Shown piece after piece: positions 42,980 to 51,469 of a stretch of DNA of 64,000 nucleotides. The position numbers and the translations under genes were made by a program. The stretch lies in the NCBI GenBank assembly GCA_963841855.1, contig CAWJEJ010000003.1, forward strand, positions 372,001 through 436,000, written 5' to 3'. Origin of the DNA: CAXBBB01 sp963841855 (GTDB lineage: Bacteria; Bacteroidota; Rhodothermia; Rhodothermales; BA12). Each line of letters begins with the position of its first letter. Position 1 is the first letter of the stretch. Below the pieces are notes generated by a model. It saw only the letters and a list, made by a program, of their open reading frames with translations, was not told the origin of the DNA and made no database searches.

Positions 42980-43444
42980 CTACCCCGTCTGCCCGGCGAG
43001 CCGCGTGTCGACAGCGAACGGCTCGGCTGGGCCAACGGTCACCTGCTGCCAGTCGGGATGGGTCGGGTTGAGCAGGTAGTTGCGGTGCATCGGCACGACG
43101 GCCGACGGCACGCTCAAAACGGCTGACACCTGCTCGTCGAACCACAGCGAGCCGACGCGCTGCGCGCCGGGGTCCCAAGGCCACGACTGCCATCGTGGGG
43201 GCAGTTCGTCCGCTTGGAGATCGACGATGAGCGCCTGGGGCACGTCGGCGGCGAACACGACGTAGGAAGAGGCCAGCAGATCGGTCCGGGCGGTGTGCAC
43301 GAGGGTTTCGAGCAGCGCCGTGGCGGGCGTGTCGGCGGCGTAGACGACCGGCGTTCCCAGCCGGTGCCAGCGTCCCCTGCCGCGCGACCCGCGAAAGGCG
43401 GTCCGGGCGTACTCGGCTCGGGTGAGTCGGTAAACGATCGGCAC
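42980..43444 (-). CDS. RES-domain toxin (NAD-degrading type)
   Basis: A 154-residue RES protein starting at the GTG at 43444. Family pattern: VYRLTRAEYARTAFRGSRGRGRWH, PVVYAADTPATALLETLVH with the conserved Glu, and a C-terminal AVLSVPSAVVPMHRNYLLNP. RES toxins break down cellular NAD and stop growth unless bound by their Xre-type antitoxin. The upstream gene encodes that antitoxin and ends one base before this start. The R/Y/E positions expected of an active enzyme appear present. Confidence 0.92.
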   Translation of the reverse strand: MPIVYRLTRAEYARTAFRGSRGRGRWHRLGTPVVYAADTPATALLETLVHTARTDLLASSYVVFAADVPQALIVDLQADELPPRWQSWPWDPGAQRVGSLWFDEQVSAVLSVPSAVVPMHRNYLLNPTHPDWQQVTVGPAEPFAVDTRLAGQTG

Positions 43445-43445
43445 G

Positions 43446-43865
43446 TCAGGCCGCCCCGGTTTCGCCGATGACGGTCAGCATGTCCTCGACCTCGCGCAGG
43501 CCCGGTTCGGTGTCGAGCCGCTGGACCGGAGTTTCGCCGCCGAGCAGCGGGTGCGGGCTGGTGAGCCAGGTGCGGGCTTTGTCGTCGGTGCCCAGCGCCT
43601 CACGCGCTCTATCGCGGACGAAAAGCAGACGCCACAATCGGTCGCTTTCGGACGGTGAGAGTGCCTCTCCCCGCTCGCGCCGCCGCTGGACAGTCCGCGT
43701 GGACGAGCCAAGCAACCGCTCCATCGCATCCGTCGACAGGCCGAGCGCATCGCGGACCTCATCGGCCTGCCCAATGCGCAGCCCGCTGCGAACTTCGCTC
43801 GGGCGCGGCGGGAGGGCCAGAGCGGAACCGGAGCGCAGAGCAGAACGGAAGGAATGAGCAGTCAT
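43446..43865 (-). CDS. Xre/MbcA/ParS-type antitoxin of the RES toxin
   Basis: A 139-residue antitoxin from the ATG at 43865 (MTAHSFRSALRSG). The middle has a helix-turn-helix (DALGLSTDAMERLLGSSTRTVQRRRERGEALSP), and the C-terminus has the toxin-binding MbcA/ParS block (VRDRAREALGTDDKARTWLTSPHPLLGGETPVQRLDTEPGLREVEDML, given here as the span of about residues 88-134). It should repress its own promoter and neutralise the RES toxin. It precedes the toxin, the usual order for this class. Confidence 0.9.
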   Translation of the reverse strand: MTAHSFRSALRSGSALALPPRPSEVRSGLRIGQADEVRDALGLSTDAMERLLGSSTRTVQRRRERGEALSPSESDRLWRLLFVRDRAREALGTDDKARTWLTSPHPLLGGETPVQRLDTEPGLREVEDMLTVIGETGAA

Positions 43866-43942
43866 GAACCAGGAGGGTGTGCAGATCGCTACCGACAAAC
43901 GTCGTCTGTGTTTCGGCACATGCCGCCCGCTCGGCGAGAAGT

Positions 43943-44722
43943 CTACGATCCCGTCAACCAGCGGCGCGCGGGTGTTTCGTCGTCGAATGCCTTCACGTCG
44001 ACCGGCAGCAGGCCTCCGGCCGTCGCGGACAACGCGGACAGCCAGCCGGGAGCGTTCACGAGGGCGACGCGCCGTAGCGACCCGACGTGCTGGGCAAGGG
44101 CGGCTTCGTGGCGGGCGGCGCCCAGGCTGAATCCGTAGAGGTCTCCGAAGCGCACGAGCAGATCGATGGCGTCGTGCCGGGCCAGCGCCTCTTCGATGGC
44201 GGGTACGAGGACGGTGCGGTAGTCGGCGGACGTGAGGCGGCCTTGGATGTGGAACGCGACGATGTGCGTGTCGGGCGAGCGCAGGAGTGTGACGGCGGGC
44301 GAGCCGGCCGTGTCGTCGTCTTCGCTGGGCGCGTCGGTTTCGCCGGGCAGCGGGTCGGCCGAGATCCAGGCGCGGGCCTCGGCTAGGCTCTCGAAGCGGC
44401 GGATGGGAAAGGGCGAGACGCCGCCTGCGAGCGAGGCGTAGCGCTCGAACCAGTCGGGGCCGCCGACGATGGCGTAGCGGTCGAGTTTGTGCAGCGCCTC
44501 CTTTTTCATCTGGATCAGGCCCGCCGAAAACGCGCTGGGGTCCGGGATGGCGAACGTGTCGATCTGGACCAGCAGGCGGATGCGGTCGTGTTCTCGGAGA
44601 TCGGCCCAGATGAGGGCGAAGTCGTCGGCGTTCATCTTGCCGTCGAGCGCGTAGGCGAGAACGGGAACGGCGGCGTCGGGCGCGTCGGGCGCGTCGAGGC
44701 GGCGGAGGGCGGCGGTAGGCAT
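43943..44722 (-). CDS. tandem SpoIIAA-like protein, copy 3
   Basis: A 259-residue soluble protein with two SpoIIAA-like repeats joined by an acidic linker. The first: VPVLAYALDGKMNADDFALI, IRLLVQIDTF, LDRYAIVGGPDWFERYASL, EARAWIS. The second: DTHIVAFHIQGRLTSADYRT, IDLLVRFGDLYG, LRRVALVNAPGWLSAL, PARRWL. The parallel layout shows internal duplication shared with the copies at 30701 and 32626. Monocistronic, with its own GTAGTG-N5-CACCAC dyad 87 bases upstream, so it may be co-regulated with the efflux operon that carries the other two copies. Role unknown; STAS-like scaffolds act in stress signalling elsewhere. Confidence 0.85.
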   Translation of the reverse strand: MPTAALRRLDAPDAPDAAVPVLAYALDGKMNADDFALIWADLREHDRIRLLVQIDTFAIPDPSAFSAGLIQMKKEALHKLDRYAIVGGPDWFERYASLAGGVSPFPIRRFESLAEARAWISADPLPGETDAPSEDDDTAGSPAVTLLRSPDTHIVAFHIQGRLTSADYRTVLVPAIEEALARHDAIDLLVRFGDLYGFSLGAARHEAALAQHVGSLRRVALVNAPGWLSALSATAGGLLPVDVKAFDDETPARRWLTGS

Positions 44723-44808
44723 GGCGAGTCGAAAGCTGAACGGTGGGTTACCCGCCCGTAAACGTCGCCAAGCGCTGCCGGGTTAGCGGCGCGATCCACC
44801 GTTTACCC

Positions 44809-44825
44809 GTAGTGGGATCCACCAC
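44809..44825. promoter_or_regulatory. dyad GTAGTG-N5-CACCAC upstream of SpoIIAA-like copy 3
   Basis: GTAGTG at 44809-44814, spacer GGATC, CACCAC at 44820-44825: one mismatch from the perfect dyads at 42953 and 51399. It lies in the 133-base gap before the minus-strand gene starting at 44722. Confidence 0.5.
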
Positions 44826-44855
44826 GGCGCACCGGGAGAAAAGCCGAGCCGAGTG

Positions 44856-45464
44856 CTACCGGTAGGCGCGGACGTAGTCGACTTCGAGGCGGAACGGGCC
44901 GTCGATGCCGTCCAGGATGTAGAAGCCTATGCTGCGCAGGTTCTCGGGGTCGATGGTCTCGGCCTGAACCGGCTCGCCCATGACGGTCGCGCGCAGGTCG
45001 GAGAAGGGCACGCGCACCGTCGTCCAGTCGTCGGACGTGTCGAAGGGGGCACGCCACGAGGCTTCGCGCCCGCGCATCTCGCGGTCGTCGTCGAGTTCGA
45101 CCTCGAAGGTGCGTCCGCCGCCGCGCACGCGCATTTCGACGCCCTGGTAGTCCGACAGATCGGCGCTGATCGCGGTCCGCGTCGACGTGAAGCCGCCGCC
45201 TTGGGTGACGAGCGTTCCGGTGAAGACGAGCGCGCCGCCCTCGACGGCTACCGCGCCCTCGGAATCGCCGCCCATCACGCCATCGTTGACGACTTCCCAC
45301 TCGGACGCGTCGAAGACGAGGAGCGCTTCGTCGTAGGCCTGAGCTTCAGTAGCAGCGGGCGCGTCCATGGCTGGCGCGGTGGACGTGGCCTCATCACCGG
45401 AAGCGCAGGCGCTCAGGACGAGTAGAAAGGCGCAGGCGAGCGCGAGCGGTGAGAAGCGATTCAT
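44856..45464 (-). CDS. CIA30-domain lipoprotein
   Basis: A 202-residue lipoprotein (MNRFSPLALACAFLLVLSAC). After a low-complexity Ala/Glu/Thr linker comes a CIA30/NDUFAF1 jelly-roll domain: WEVVNDGVMGGDSEGAV, FTGTLVTQGGGFTSTRTAI, YQGVEMRVRGGGRTFEVEL, and the closing IGFYILDGIDGPFRLEVDYV. In mitochondria the domain helps complex I assembly. In bacteria it is a carbohydrate-binding-like fold of unknown use. Probably faces the periplasm or surface. Confidence 0.9.
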   Translation of the reverse strand: MNRFSPLALACAFLLVLSACASGDEATSTAPAMDAPAATEAQAYDEALLVFDASEWEVVNDGVMGGDSEGAVAVEGGALVFTGTLVTQGGGFTSTRTAISADLSDYQGVEMRVRGGGRTFEVELDDDREMRGREASWRAPFDTSDDWTTVRVPFSDLRATVMGEPVQAETIDPENLRSIGFYILDGIDGPFRLEVDYVRAYR

Positions 45465-45580
45465 CGAGGTGTCGTAGTGAGGTAGAAGAGACGGCGCATC
45501 AGCGAATGCGGCGGCCGATTGGAATGGAAAGGGGCGCCTGTCGGTTCGGCGGCTGCTGCTCCGTTAGCAAAGTCACACAA

Positions 45581-46678
45581 TCAGGCCGATTGCTCGGCTG
45601 CGCGGACGGCTTTGGCCCATTCGCCTGCCAGGTCCACGTCTACGCGCAGCAGCGGGATCGCCCCGTCACGCCCGCGCAGTTCGACCGAGCCGATGGGCCG
45701 CGCCGTGACGCCTTCGGGCAGAGGCGCCAGTTCCAAGACGGCGTCGGAGGCGAGCAGGCGGGCGTCGTAGGCGCGGCACTGCCCTTCGATACGCGCGGTC
45801 ACGTTGACGGCATCGCCCGAGTGGACGATGTCCTTTTTGAGCGTCCCGACCTCGGCCGTGACGACGGTTCCGCAGTGCAGCCCGCCTTTGAAGCGAGGCA
45901 CCTCGCCGTAGCGCGACCGGTAGCGGCTGGCCCGGCGAGCGATGGCGCGGTCGATCAGCACGAACGTCTCGACCGGGCTTCGGCGCAATTTGCCGCCCTT
46001 GACGCGCCACGTGATCACGACCTCGTCGCCGACGTACTGGTAGATCTGTCCCCCGGTCGCAAGAATCGGCTGCGCCACGTCGCGGAAGAAGTCGTTTTTG
46101 AACGCGTTGAAGCGCTCGGGTCCCAGGCGCTGCGCCAGTCCAGTCGAGTCGGTGAGGTCGAGAAACAGGAACGCCCGCTCTTCCTCGACCGGCACGCGGT
46201 AGCGCCCGACGAGCAGGGCTAGGAGCGTGCCCGGCCCCAGCATCAGCCGCACCTGGTGGGCGAAGTTGATGGCGAACGAAGCGCCGATGACCAGCGCCGT
46301 CGACAGCAGAAATGCTCGGCTCGTCAGATACGCTGAGACTTCGGGCGTGCGGTAGATCTCGGCCCAGGTCACGTCCAGCGCGGCACGTCCTTCGAGGCCG
46401 ATGAAGAATAGCGTGCCGACCGTCGCCGCGAACGCGTAGAACAACGTCCGCGCGATGACGGCTCCGCCCGACGAGAGGCGGCGTCCGCGCCGCTCCATCG
46501 CCCAAAACTCGAACCACGCGCTCAGCAGCCCGATGCCGACGCCGAACGCAACCGCGATAGCCGTCTGAGGCGGTTCGCCGCTCGGCCGCAGTGCCCATTC
46601 GAGCAGCAGCGCAATCGCGATCCAACCCGCGACGAGGCGAGCGGCGGCGCGCAAGGATCGGACGTAGCGGTGATTCAT
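45581..46678 (-). CDS. membrane-bound class III adenylate/guanylate cyclase
   Basis: A 365-residue protein with four N-terminal helices (about 15-155) and a catalytic domain from 165. Metal-binding Asp174 in FLDLTDST and Asp218 in YQYVGDEV are present. The purine-selecting Lys lies in GTLKKDIVHSGDAVNVTARIE, which also supplies the later Asp, Asn and Arg of the active site. The Lys/Asp pair favours ATP, so cAMP is the likely product, made as a homodimer. The signal sensed by the membrane part is unknown. It is followed on the same strand by the CIA30 lipoprotein gene after 116 bases. Confidence 0.92.
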   Translation of the reverse strand: MNHRYVRSLRAAARLVAGWIAIALLLEWALRPSGEPPQTAIAVAFGVGIGLLSAWFEFWAMERRGRRLSSGGAVIARTLFYAFAATVGTLFFIGLEGRAALDVTWAEIYRTPEVSAYLTSRAFLLSTALVIGASFAINFAHQVRLMLGPGTLLALLVGRYRVPVEEERAFLFLDLTDSTGLAQRLGPERFNAFKNDFFRDVAQPILATGGQIYQYVGDEVVITWRVKGGKLRRSPVETFVLIDRAIARRASRYRSRYGEVPRFKGGLHCGTVVTAEVGTLKKDIVHSGDAVNVTARIEGQCRAYDARLLASDAVLELAPLPEGVTARPIGSVELRGRDGAIPLLRVDVDLAGEWAKAVRAAEQSA

Positions 46679-46714
46679 AGGCAGGAGGGTACGCCGCGTG
46701 CGCAGCGTGGAGTT

Positions 46715-49700
46715 CTAAAACGCGAAACCGAGTCCGACCGTCAGCGCACCGCCTTCGACCGAGCGGCCATAGCTCGCCACAACCGTCGCCGCGTCGTAGA
46801 TGTAGGCCCATAGGCCGCCGCCGTAGCCCTGGTGCCAGCGCCGCGACGATTCGTCGTCGGTCCAGACGCGGCCGTTGTCGGCGAAGACCAGTGCGCCTAG
46901 CTCTCCGTATCCCAGCAGTCCCGAGAAACTGAGCAGTTCCACTCGCAGGTCGAGGTTCTGGTAGAACGACGTACGTCCGGCGAAGCGGGTGCTGCGGTAG
47001 CCGCGCAGGCCCGACGAGGCGCCGAGCGTGGCGGCGTCGAAGAACGGAAACGAGCCAATGACCGTCTCCGCTCCTACCCGCGTCGCAATCGTGAACTGCC
47101 GCTCGTTCGTGGGCGTGAGGTAGAGCGTCAGCGCGGACCCCATGCGGGCGTACGGATCGGCGCTCTTCGACAACCCGGCTCGGGCCGTAACGGACGAGCG
47201 CCACCGAAAGCCCTGACGCGGATTGGCGTCGAGATCGACGGCGTCCACGTCGAGCGTAGAGGTGGCACCGGCGAAGAGCAAACGGCCGAACGTGCCGTCC
47301 GAGATGCCCGCCTGAGGCGTCCCCGAAAAGCGCTCTCCGTCCTCCTGCACGTCGATGTAGGCCACGTCTGGACCGGCGCGAAATGTGACGCCGGGAGCGA
47401 CGCGGCGGCTCAGTAGCGGACGCGCGGTGATGCGGCCGAACTGCGTGCGGTAGAAGCTGTTGCTGCGCGCCTCGACCGTCTCGTTGCCCAGACCATAGTA
47501 GTTGTAGTCGCTACCCGGCGTCTCAATCGACACGTCGGCGTCCAGGTCCCAGGCGCCGAACAATCGGGGAAGCAGGCCGCGGTATTGAAGGTCGAAGGCT
47601 CGGTCGGCCGTTCCGAAGCGCGCGAGAATGCGATGCTGGTAGGAGAACGGCGCCTTACGAAATCCGAAGCGCGTCACCTGTCCCGCCGCTCCGACGACGA
47701 GCCCGTCGTCGGGCGTGTAGCCTAGAATCGGGACCCTCGTGGCCCGGTTCAGGCGGAAGTCCATGCGGTCGTAGCGGTTGACGCGCAGGTCGTCCGAGAG
47801 CATCAGGTGCGTGCGCGGCCCCGATGCGACTTCGGTCGAGGCGGGCGTGTCGTAGACCATGAGCTTGTTGCCCCGTCCGGCCGCGCCCGCCAGATCGAAC
47901 GTGTCTTCGCCTGCGCCGCCGATAGCGCGGACGAGGACGCGCGCAGGTCCCGGTCCCTGCACGACGAAGTGGTCGCGCCCGCCTCGCCCGTAGAGACGGA
48001 TTTCTTGCGTCTCGCTCGGCCGGTAGACGCGCCGAAACAGTTCCTTACGGATCTCGCCCTCCTTACTCGTTTTGAACATCGCGATTTCGGTCGTGCCGTC
48101 GGCGTGCTCGGTGATCTCGAAGCGCTCGTGCTTGTGCGATCCCACCACGTCGGCCGCCTGGGCGATGATCGCGTAGTAGCGCTCGGCGACGCGCACCAGG
48201 TCGTCGCGGCGCTCCCGAAGGATCCTCAGCGTTTCGTCGCCGGATTGCCGGTAGACGGGCGGCGGAAGTGCCTGGACAGACGCCAGAAGGACGCTGTCGG
48301 TCAAAGAGGCTTGCACTTCTCGGGCGATGCGCGTCCAGTCGTCACCGGTGAGCGCGGCGGCGAAGCGCCGGTCGAGCGGCATCGGCTTGCTGTTGAGGCC
48401 GCCGATCATCCCATACTCGTCGTCGAAGTCCTGCCACGTCGGCTCGGCGAAGTAGCGGTAGGCGCGCGGCGCCAGGCCGTCAACCTGCAAGAATGCCATA
48501 TCGCGGTCGCGAGGAATCGGAACGTAGACTTTGCCCTGCGTCCGGTCGTCACCGGTCAGCGTAGAGTCGCGCTCATGGGGTTCGAACGCAGCCCAGCGCA
48601 CGTTGTCAGTCGTGCGGTCGTGGTCCGACACCAGCATGTCGACGAGGCGGCTGCGCACCCACGAATCGGCCTCGACGCGGTGGTCGTTGTCGCCGTCGAT
48701 CTCGCGAAACAGTTTGGCCGATCCGATCACGTTAGTCGCGCCGCCCATGCTCGGCACGTCCGACATGTCCTCGTCGGGCCGCTCCTCGAGCAGCACGATC
48801 TGACCGGCGAGCACGCCTTGAAATGGTCCCATGCGCGGGTCGTCGGGCACGTAGACGAGGCGCGGGTTGGTGTGCAGCATGCCGACCGCGTCGCCCAGAG
48901 GCGGCACCATCAGCGCGCCGTACGGGTGCTGCAAGCCGATGCGCTCCTGGATGACCGTTCCCGCCAGCGTGCGCCGCATCTGAGGCGACCACGAGCGGGC
49001 CGTCGCCTTGTCGATCGAGCGCAGCATCCACGTCTTGCCGTCGGCCGCGCGCAGCCACAGCGTCGTCGACTGCGAGTTGCCGCCCGTCCGGATCGGCGTG
49101 AGTCCGCCCAGGTCGGTGCCGATGTCGAGGACCGGAGCCGTGACTGGCGTCCCCCACACGTCGCGCCAGCCCTCGCCCTGAATCAGCGTGCGAACGGATC
49201 CGGCACCCGCGTAGCGCGCGCCTGCCGCCAGCGTCATACTGTCGGGAAGAGCCGCGACGGACGCAGGCTGCGCAGCGCTGACCGAGTCGGGCGTCTGCGC
49301 CGCCGCAGGTTTCAGGCGCGTGCGGTAGAGCATCCGTCCTTGGTCAGAGTCCGACGGCGTCCACATCTCGAGCCACGACGAACCATCGGCGTAGTATCCG
49401 ATCGAAGCGAACCCGGCCTCGCTTCGGGCGAACAGGGCGCCGTCGGAGTCGGAGTACGAAGCGCCCGAACCGGCCCCACTGACGACGTAGTCGGTCTGAG
49501 CGTTGGACGTGAGCGCGCGGAAGTGTTGCAGACTGTGCTCGTGCCCAGCAGCGTAGACGACGTGCTCCTGCCGCGCCAACAGGCCGCCCACTTCGCGGCG
49601 AAGCGAGCGGTAAGGAGGCGACGCCAAATCCTGCCTGTTGCCGAAGAAACGGCGGCGGAGCGGAGTGATGGCGCCATAGACCGGAAACGGCGAGAGGTAG

Positions 49701-50434
49701 TCGCGCCACGCGAAGCGTCCGCCATGTGGACCGTTGGAGCGCAGCGGATGATGCCCCACCACGAGCAGGTGGTCCTTGCGGTTGCGATAGAGCACGTCCG
49801 ACAGCTCGGCCAGCACGTCGGCGGGCTCGGAGACTTCGTAGCCGCCCGCGTCGCCGGTCGCGCGCTGCTCGGTGAACCACCACTGCGTGTCGAGCACGAC
49901 CATCGTGATGCCGTCGGCCAGTTCGAGGGTGACGGGGCCGGGCAGGCCGTCGTTGGGTAAGAACGTGTCGCCTCGGTCCAGATACGACTCGACGAACGCC
50001 TCCTGCCGGGCCACGGCTTCGGGGTCCTGCCGGATGCCGCCTCGGTCTTCGCCCCAGTCGTGGTTGCCGGGGATAAACACGATGCGGCCCTCGAAGTCTT
50101 CTACGGCCCGGAGTTGCACCAACAGACGCTCCTCGGATTGCGCGCGGTCGGGGTGCTCCTCGGGCACCAGCCCGTCGGGATAGATGTTGTCGCCCAGAAA
50201 GACGACGGCGCTCTGCTCGCCGGCCTGCGCCAGTTTGCGCTCGAGCAGCGTCAAAACCGGATGGCCGACCGCCGACCCGGCGTCTCCGATCAGAAACACG
50301 CGGTAGCGCAGCTGATCGGCGGGCGGTTGAACGATAGGATTCGGTTCGAGACCGGCGGGCTGCGAAGCCGCGCATCCGCCCATCACGAGCAGGGCTAGAA
50401 GCAGCAGCAGTATCGGGTGGTGGACCGAGCGCAT
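46715..50434 (-). CDS. lipoprotein with metallophosphoesterase, kinase-like and outer-membrane barrel domains
   Basis: A 1239-residue surface protein. A lipoprotein signal (LLLLLALLVMGGC) is followed by a calcineurin-like phosphoesterase (about 44-310) with all five metal motifs: GDAG, GDN at 81-83, GNHD at 123-126, GHHP and GHEH. Residues about 430-660 resemble HipA/PI4K-II-type kinases: WMLRSIDK, then a loop S-D-H-D-R-T-T-D-N (603-611) and P-R-D-R-D (641-645). The rest is a surface-antigen (Omp85-like) barrel ending GLGFAF. Similar large metallophosphoesterases occur in Bacteroidota. The kinase reading of the middle is my inference. Possible role: surface phosphate or phosphoester handling. 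Confidence 0.85.
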   Translation of the reverse strand: MRSVHHPILLLLLALLVMGGCAASQPAGLEPNPIVQPPADQLRYRVFLIGDAGSAVGHPVLTLLERKLAQAGEQSAVVFLGDNIYPDGLVPEEHPDRAQSEERLLVQLRAVEDFEGRIVFIPGNHDWGEDRGGIRQDPEAVARQEAFVESYLDRGDTFLPNDGLPGPVTLELADGITMVVLDTQWWFTEQRATGDAGGYEVSEPADVLAELSDVLYRNRKDHLLVVGHHPLRSNGPHGGRFAWRDYLSPFPVYGAITPLRRRFFGNRQDLASPPYRSLRREVGGLLARQEHVVYAAGHEHSLQHFRALTSNAQTDYVVSGAGSGASYSDSDGALFARSEAGFASIGYYADGSSWLEMWTPSDSDQGRMLYRTRLKPAAAQTPDSVSAAQPASVAALPDSMTLAAGARYAGAGSVRTLIQGEGWRDVWGTPVTAPVLDIGTDLGGLTPIRTGGNSQSTTLWLRAADGKTWMLRSIDKATARSWSPQMRRTLAGTVIQERIGLQHPYGALMVPPLGDAVGMLHTNPRLVYVPDDPRMGPFQGVLAGQIVLLEERPDEDMSDVPSMGGATNVIGSAKLFREIDGDNDHRVEADSWVRSRLVDMLVSDHDRTTDNVRWAAFEPHERDSTLTGDDRTQGKVYVPIPRDRDMAFLQVDGLAPRAYRYFAEPTWQDFDDEYGMIGGLNSKPMPLDRRFAAALTGDDWTRIAREVQASLTDSVLLASVQALPPPVYRQSGDETLRILRERRDDLVRVAERYYAIIAQAADVVGSHKHERFEITEHADGTTEIAMFKTSKEGEIRKELFRRVYRPSETQEIRLYGRGGRDHFVVQGPGPARVLVRAIGGAGEDTFDLAGAAGRGNKLMVYDTPASTEVASGPRTHLMLSDDLRVNRYDRMDFRLNRATRVPILGYTPDDGLVVGAAGQVTRFGFRKAPFSYQHRILARFGTADRAFDLQYRGLLPRLFGAWDLDADVSIETPGSDYNYYGLGNETVEARSNSFYRTQFGRITARPLLSRRVAPGVTFRAGPDVAYIDVQEDGERFSGTPQAGISDGTFGRLLFAGATSTLDVDAVDLDANPRQGFRWRSSVTARAGLSKSADPYARMGSALTLYLTPTNERQFTIATRVGAETVIGSFPFFDAATLGASSGLRGYRSTRFAGRTSFYQNLDLRVELLSFSGLLGYGELGALVFADNGRVWTDDESSRRWHQGYGGGLWAYIYDAATVVASYGRSVEGGALTVGLGFAF

Positions 50435-50497
50435 GAGCGGAGGTATGGAGGCAGACGGGACAACGCGGCGCGGCGTGTCGGGATGAGTACGTGAGAC

Positions 50498-50539
50498 GAA
50501 AAAGCCTCGGCACGCACGCCTATACTCGTGCGTGCCGAG
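50498..50539 (-). terminator. rho-independent terminator of the glycine-zipper lipoprotein gene
   Basis: CTCGGCACGCACG at 50506-50518 and CGTGCGTGCCGAG at 50527-50539 form a perfect 13-bp stem with an 8-base loop. On the minus strand it is followed by GCTTTTT, about 100 bases after the stop at 50637. Confidence 0.88.
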
Positions 50540-50636
50540 ACCATCCGGCGGTCACCTTGCCCCACGCTCGCTGACCTGCCGGAAGAATGCCGCTCGCCCG
50601 CGCTTGGGATCCACGCGGTAGCGAGCGGTAGGCGAG

Positions 50637-51254
50637 TCAGCGCAGATCGATGCGCTGCGAGGTGCGCAGCGTCAGGCGCGATCCGGCGTCGAGGACGGCG
50701 TCGGCGTTGCTGGTGGCGAACGAGATGACCGTTCCGGCACCGGCACCCAAGGCGGCGCCCCGGACGGCGTCTTTGAGGTCGCCGCCGACGATCAGCCCGA
50801 TGAGCGCGCCCGCTGCTGCACCGCGCGCGGCGTCGCGGCCCAAGCTGCGGTCGCTGTCGCGGTCCGTGTCGGCGCTGACCACATCGGCCGCGAAGTCGCT
50901 CGTGCGTCCGTTGACGCGAATGCGGTCGAAGTCGATTCGGAGGGCGGCGCTTTCGGTCGCGTTGCTGGACGGCGAGACGCCCGTTACGGTGCCATAGACA
51001 GTCGATCCGGCAGGGATGGCGACTCCGCCGCGCCGCGCCACGAGGTCTTCCGAAACCGAAGCCGTGAAGGTGTCGCCGACGCGAGCCGTCGAGGTGCTGA
51101 CCGACTGATCCATGCGAACGGCGAGGTCGACGCCCTGAGGCAACTGGGACGTGTTCACCGGAACGGCGCCGCCGCCATCGGACGAAGCGAGCGTGCGCGC
51201 GTTTTGGCAGCCGGTGAGGGCGACGAGCAGGAGGAGAAAGAGAGAGAAGCGCAT
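50637..51254 (-). CDS. glycine-zipper lipoprotein
   Basis: A 205-residue lipoprotein from the ATG at 51254 (MRFSLFLLLLVALTGC). A beta-rich first part (TFTASVSEDLVARRGGVAIPAGSTVYGTVT) resembles TrbI/BON-like or type IV secretion-associated sandwich domains. The second part is a glycine zipper (AARGAAAGALIGLIVGGDLKDAVRGAALGAGAGTVISF) that would insert in a membrane. It is divergent from the response-regulator operon and shares its 215-base upstream region with the GTGGTG dyad, so it may belong to the same regulon. Confidence 0.82.
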   Translation of the reverse strand: MRFSLFLLLLVALTGCQNARTLASSDGGGAVPVNTSQLPQGVDLAVRMDQSVSTSTARVGDTFTASVSEDLVARRGGVAIPAGSTVYGTVTGVSPSSNATESAALRIDFDRIRVNGRTSDFAADVVSADTDRDSDRSLGRDAARGAAAGALIGLIVGGDLKDAVRGAALGAGAGTVISFATSNADAVLDAGSRLTLRTSQRIDLR

Positions 51255-51398
51255 AGCGGAGAGGGAGAGAAGGCGAACGAGCCGCCGGATGAGGAGCGAG
51301 CCGGGTGGCCCACGAGTGAGATAGGGTCTACCAGAGACGCGCCGAGCGGTTACCGGCGTGCGCCACCGGATGCGCATGGTGAAGCAGACGATTTCGGC

Positions 51399-51415
51399 GT
51401 GGTGACGAGCACCAC
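51399..51415. promoter_or_regulatory. dyad GTGGTG-N5-CACCAC between divergent lipoprotein and response-regulator genes
   Basis: GTGGTG at 51399-51404, spacer ACGAG, CACCAC at 51410-51415; the outer C/G pair extends it to 7 bp. It ends 22 bases before the TAGATTGG box, a usual place for an activator or autoregulator. Confidence 0.6.
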
Positions 51416-51437
51416 GGCACGCGCGTTGGTATCCGCT

Positions 51438-51445
51438 TAGATTGG
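51438..51445 (+). promoter_or_regulatory. TAGATTGG box upstream of the response-regulator operon
   Basis: TAGATTGG, one step from TAnnTTTG, 25 bases before the ATG at 51470 and directly behind the dyad. Candidate -7 element. Confidence 0.35.
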
Positions 51446-51469
51446 CGCCTCCCTCCTACCGCGCCCGCC

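Noticed and set aside
44856..45300. Possible second frame of the CIA30 region
   Set aside because: Arg-rich shadow of the CIA30 lipoprotein, which has a proper signal peptide and domain motifs.
47807..49960. Open frame of 717 codons on the plus strand
   Set aside because: Antisense to the metallophosphoesterase gene, Arg/Val/His-rich and without domain signatures.
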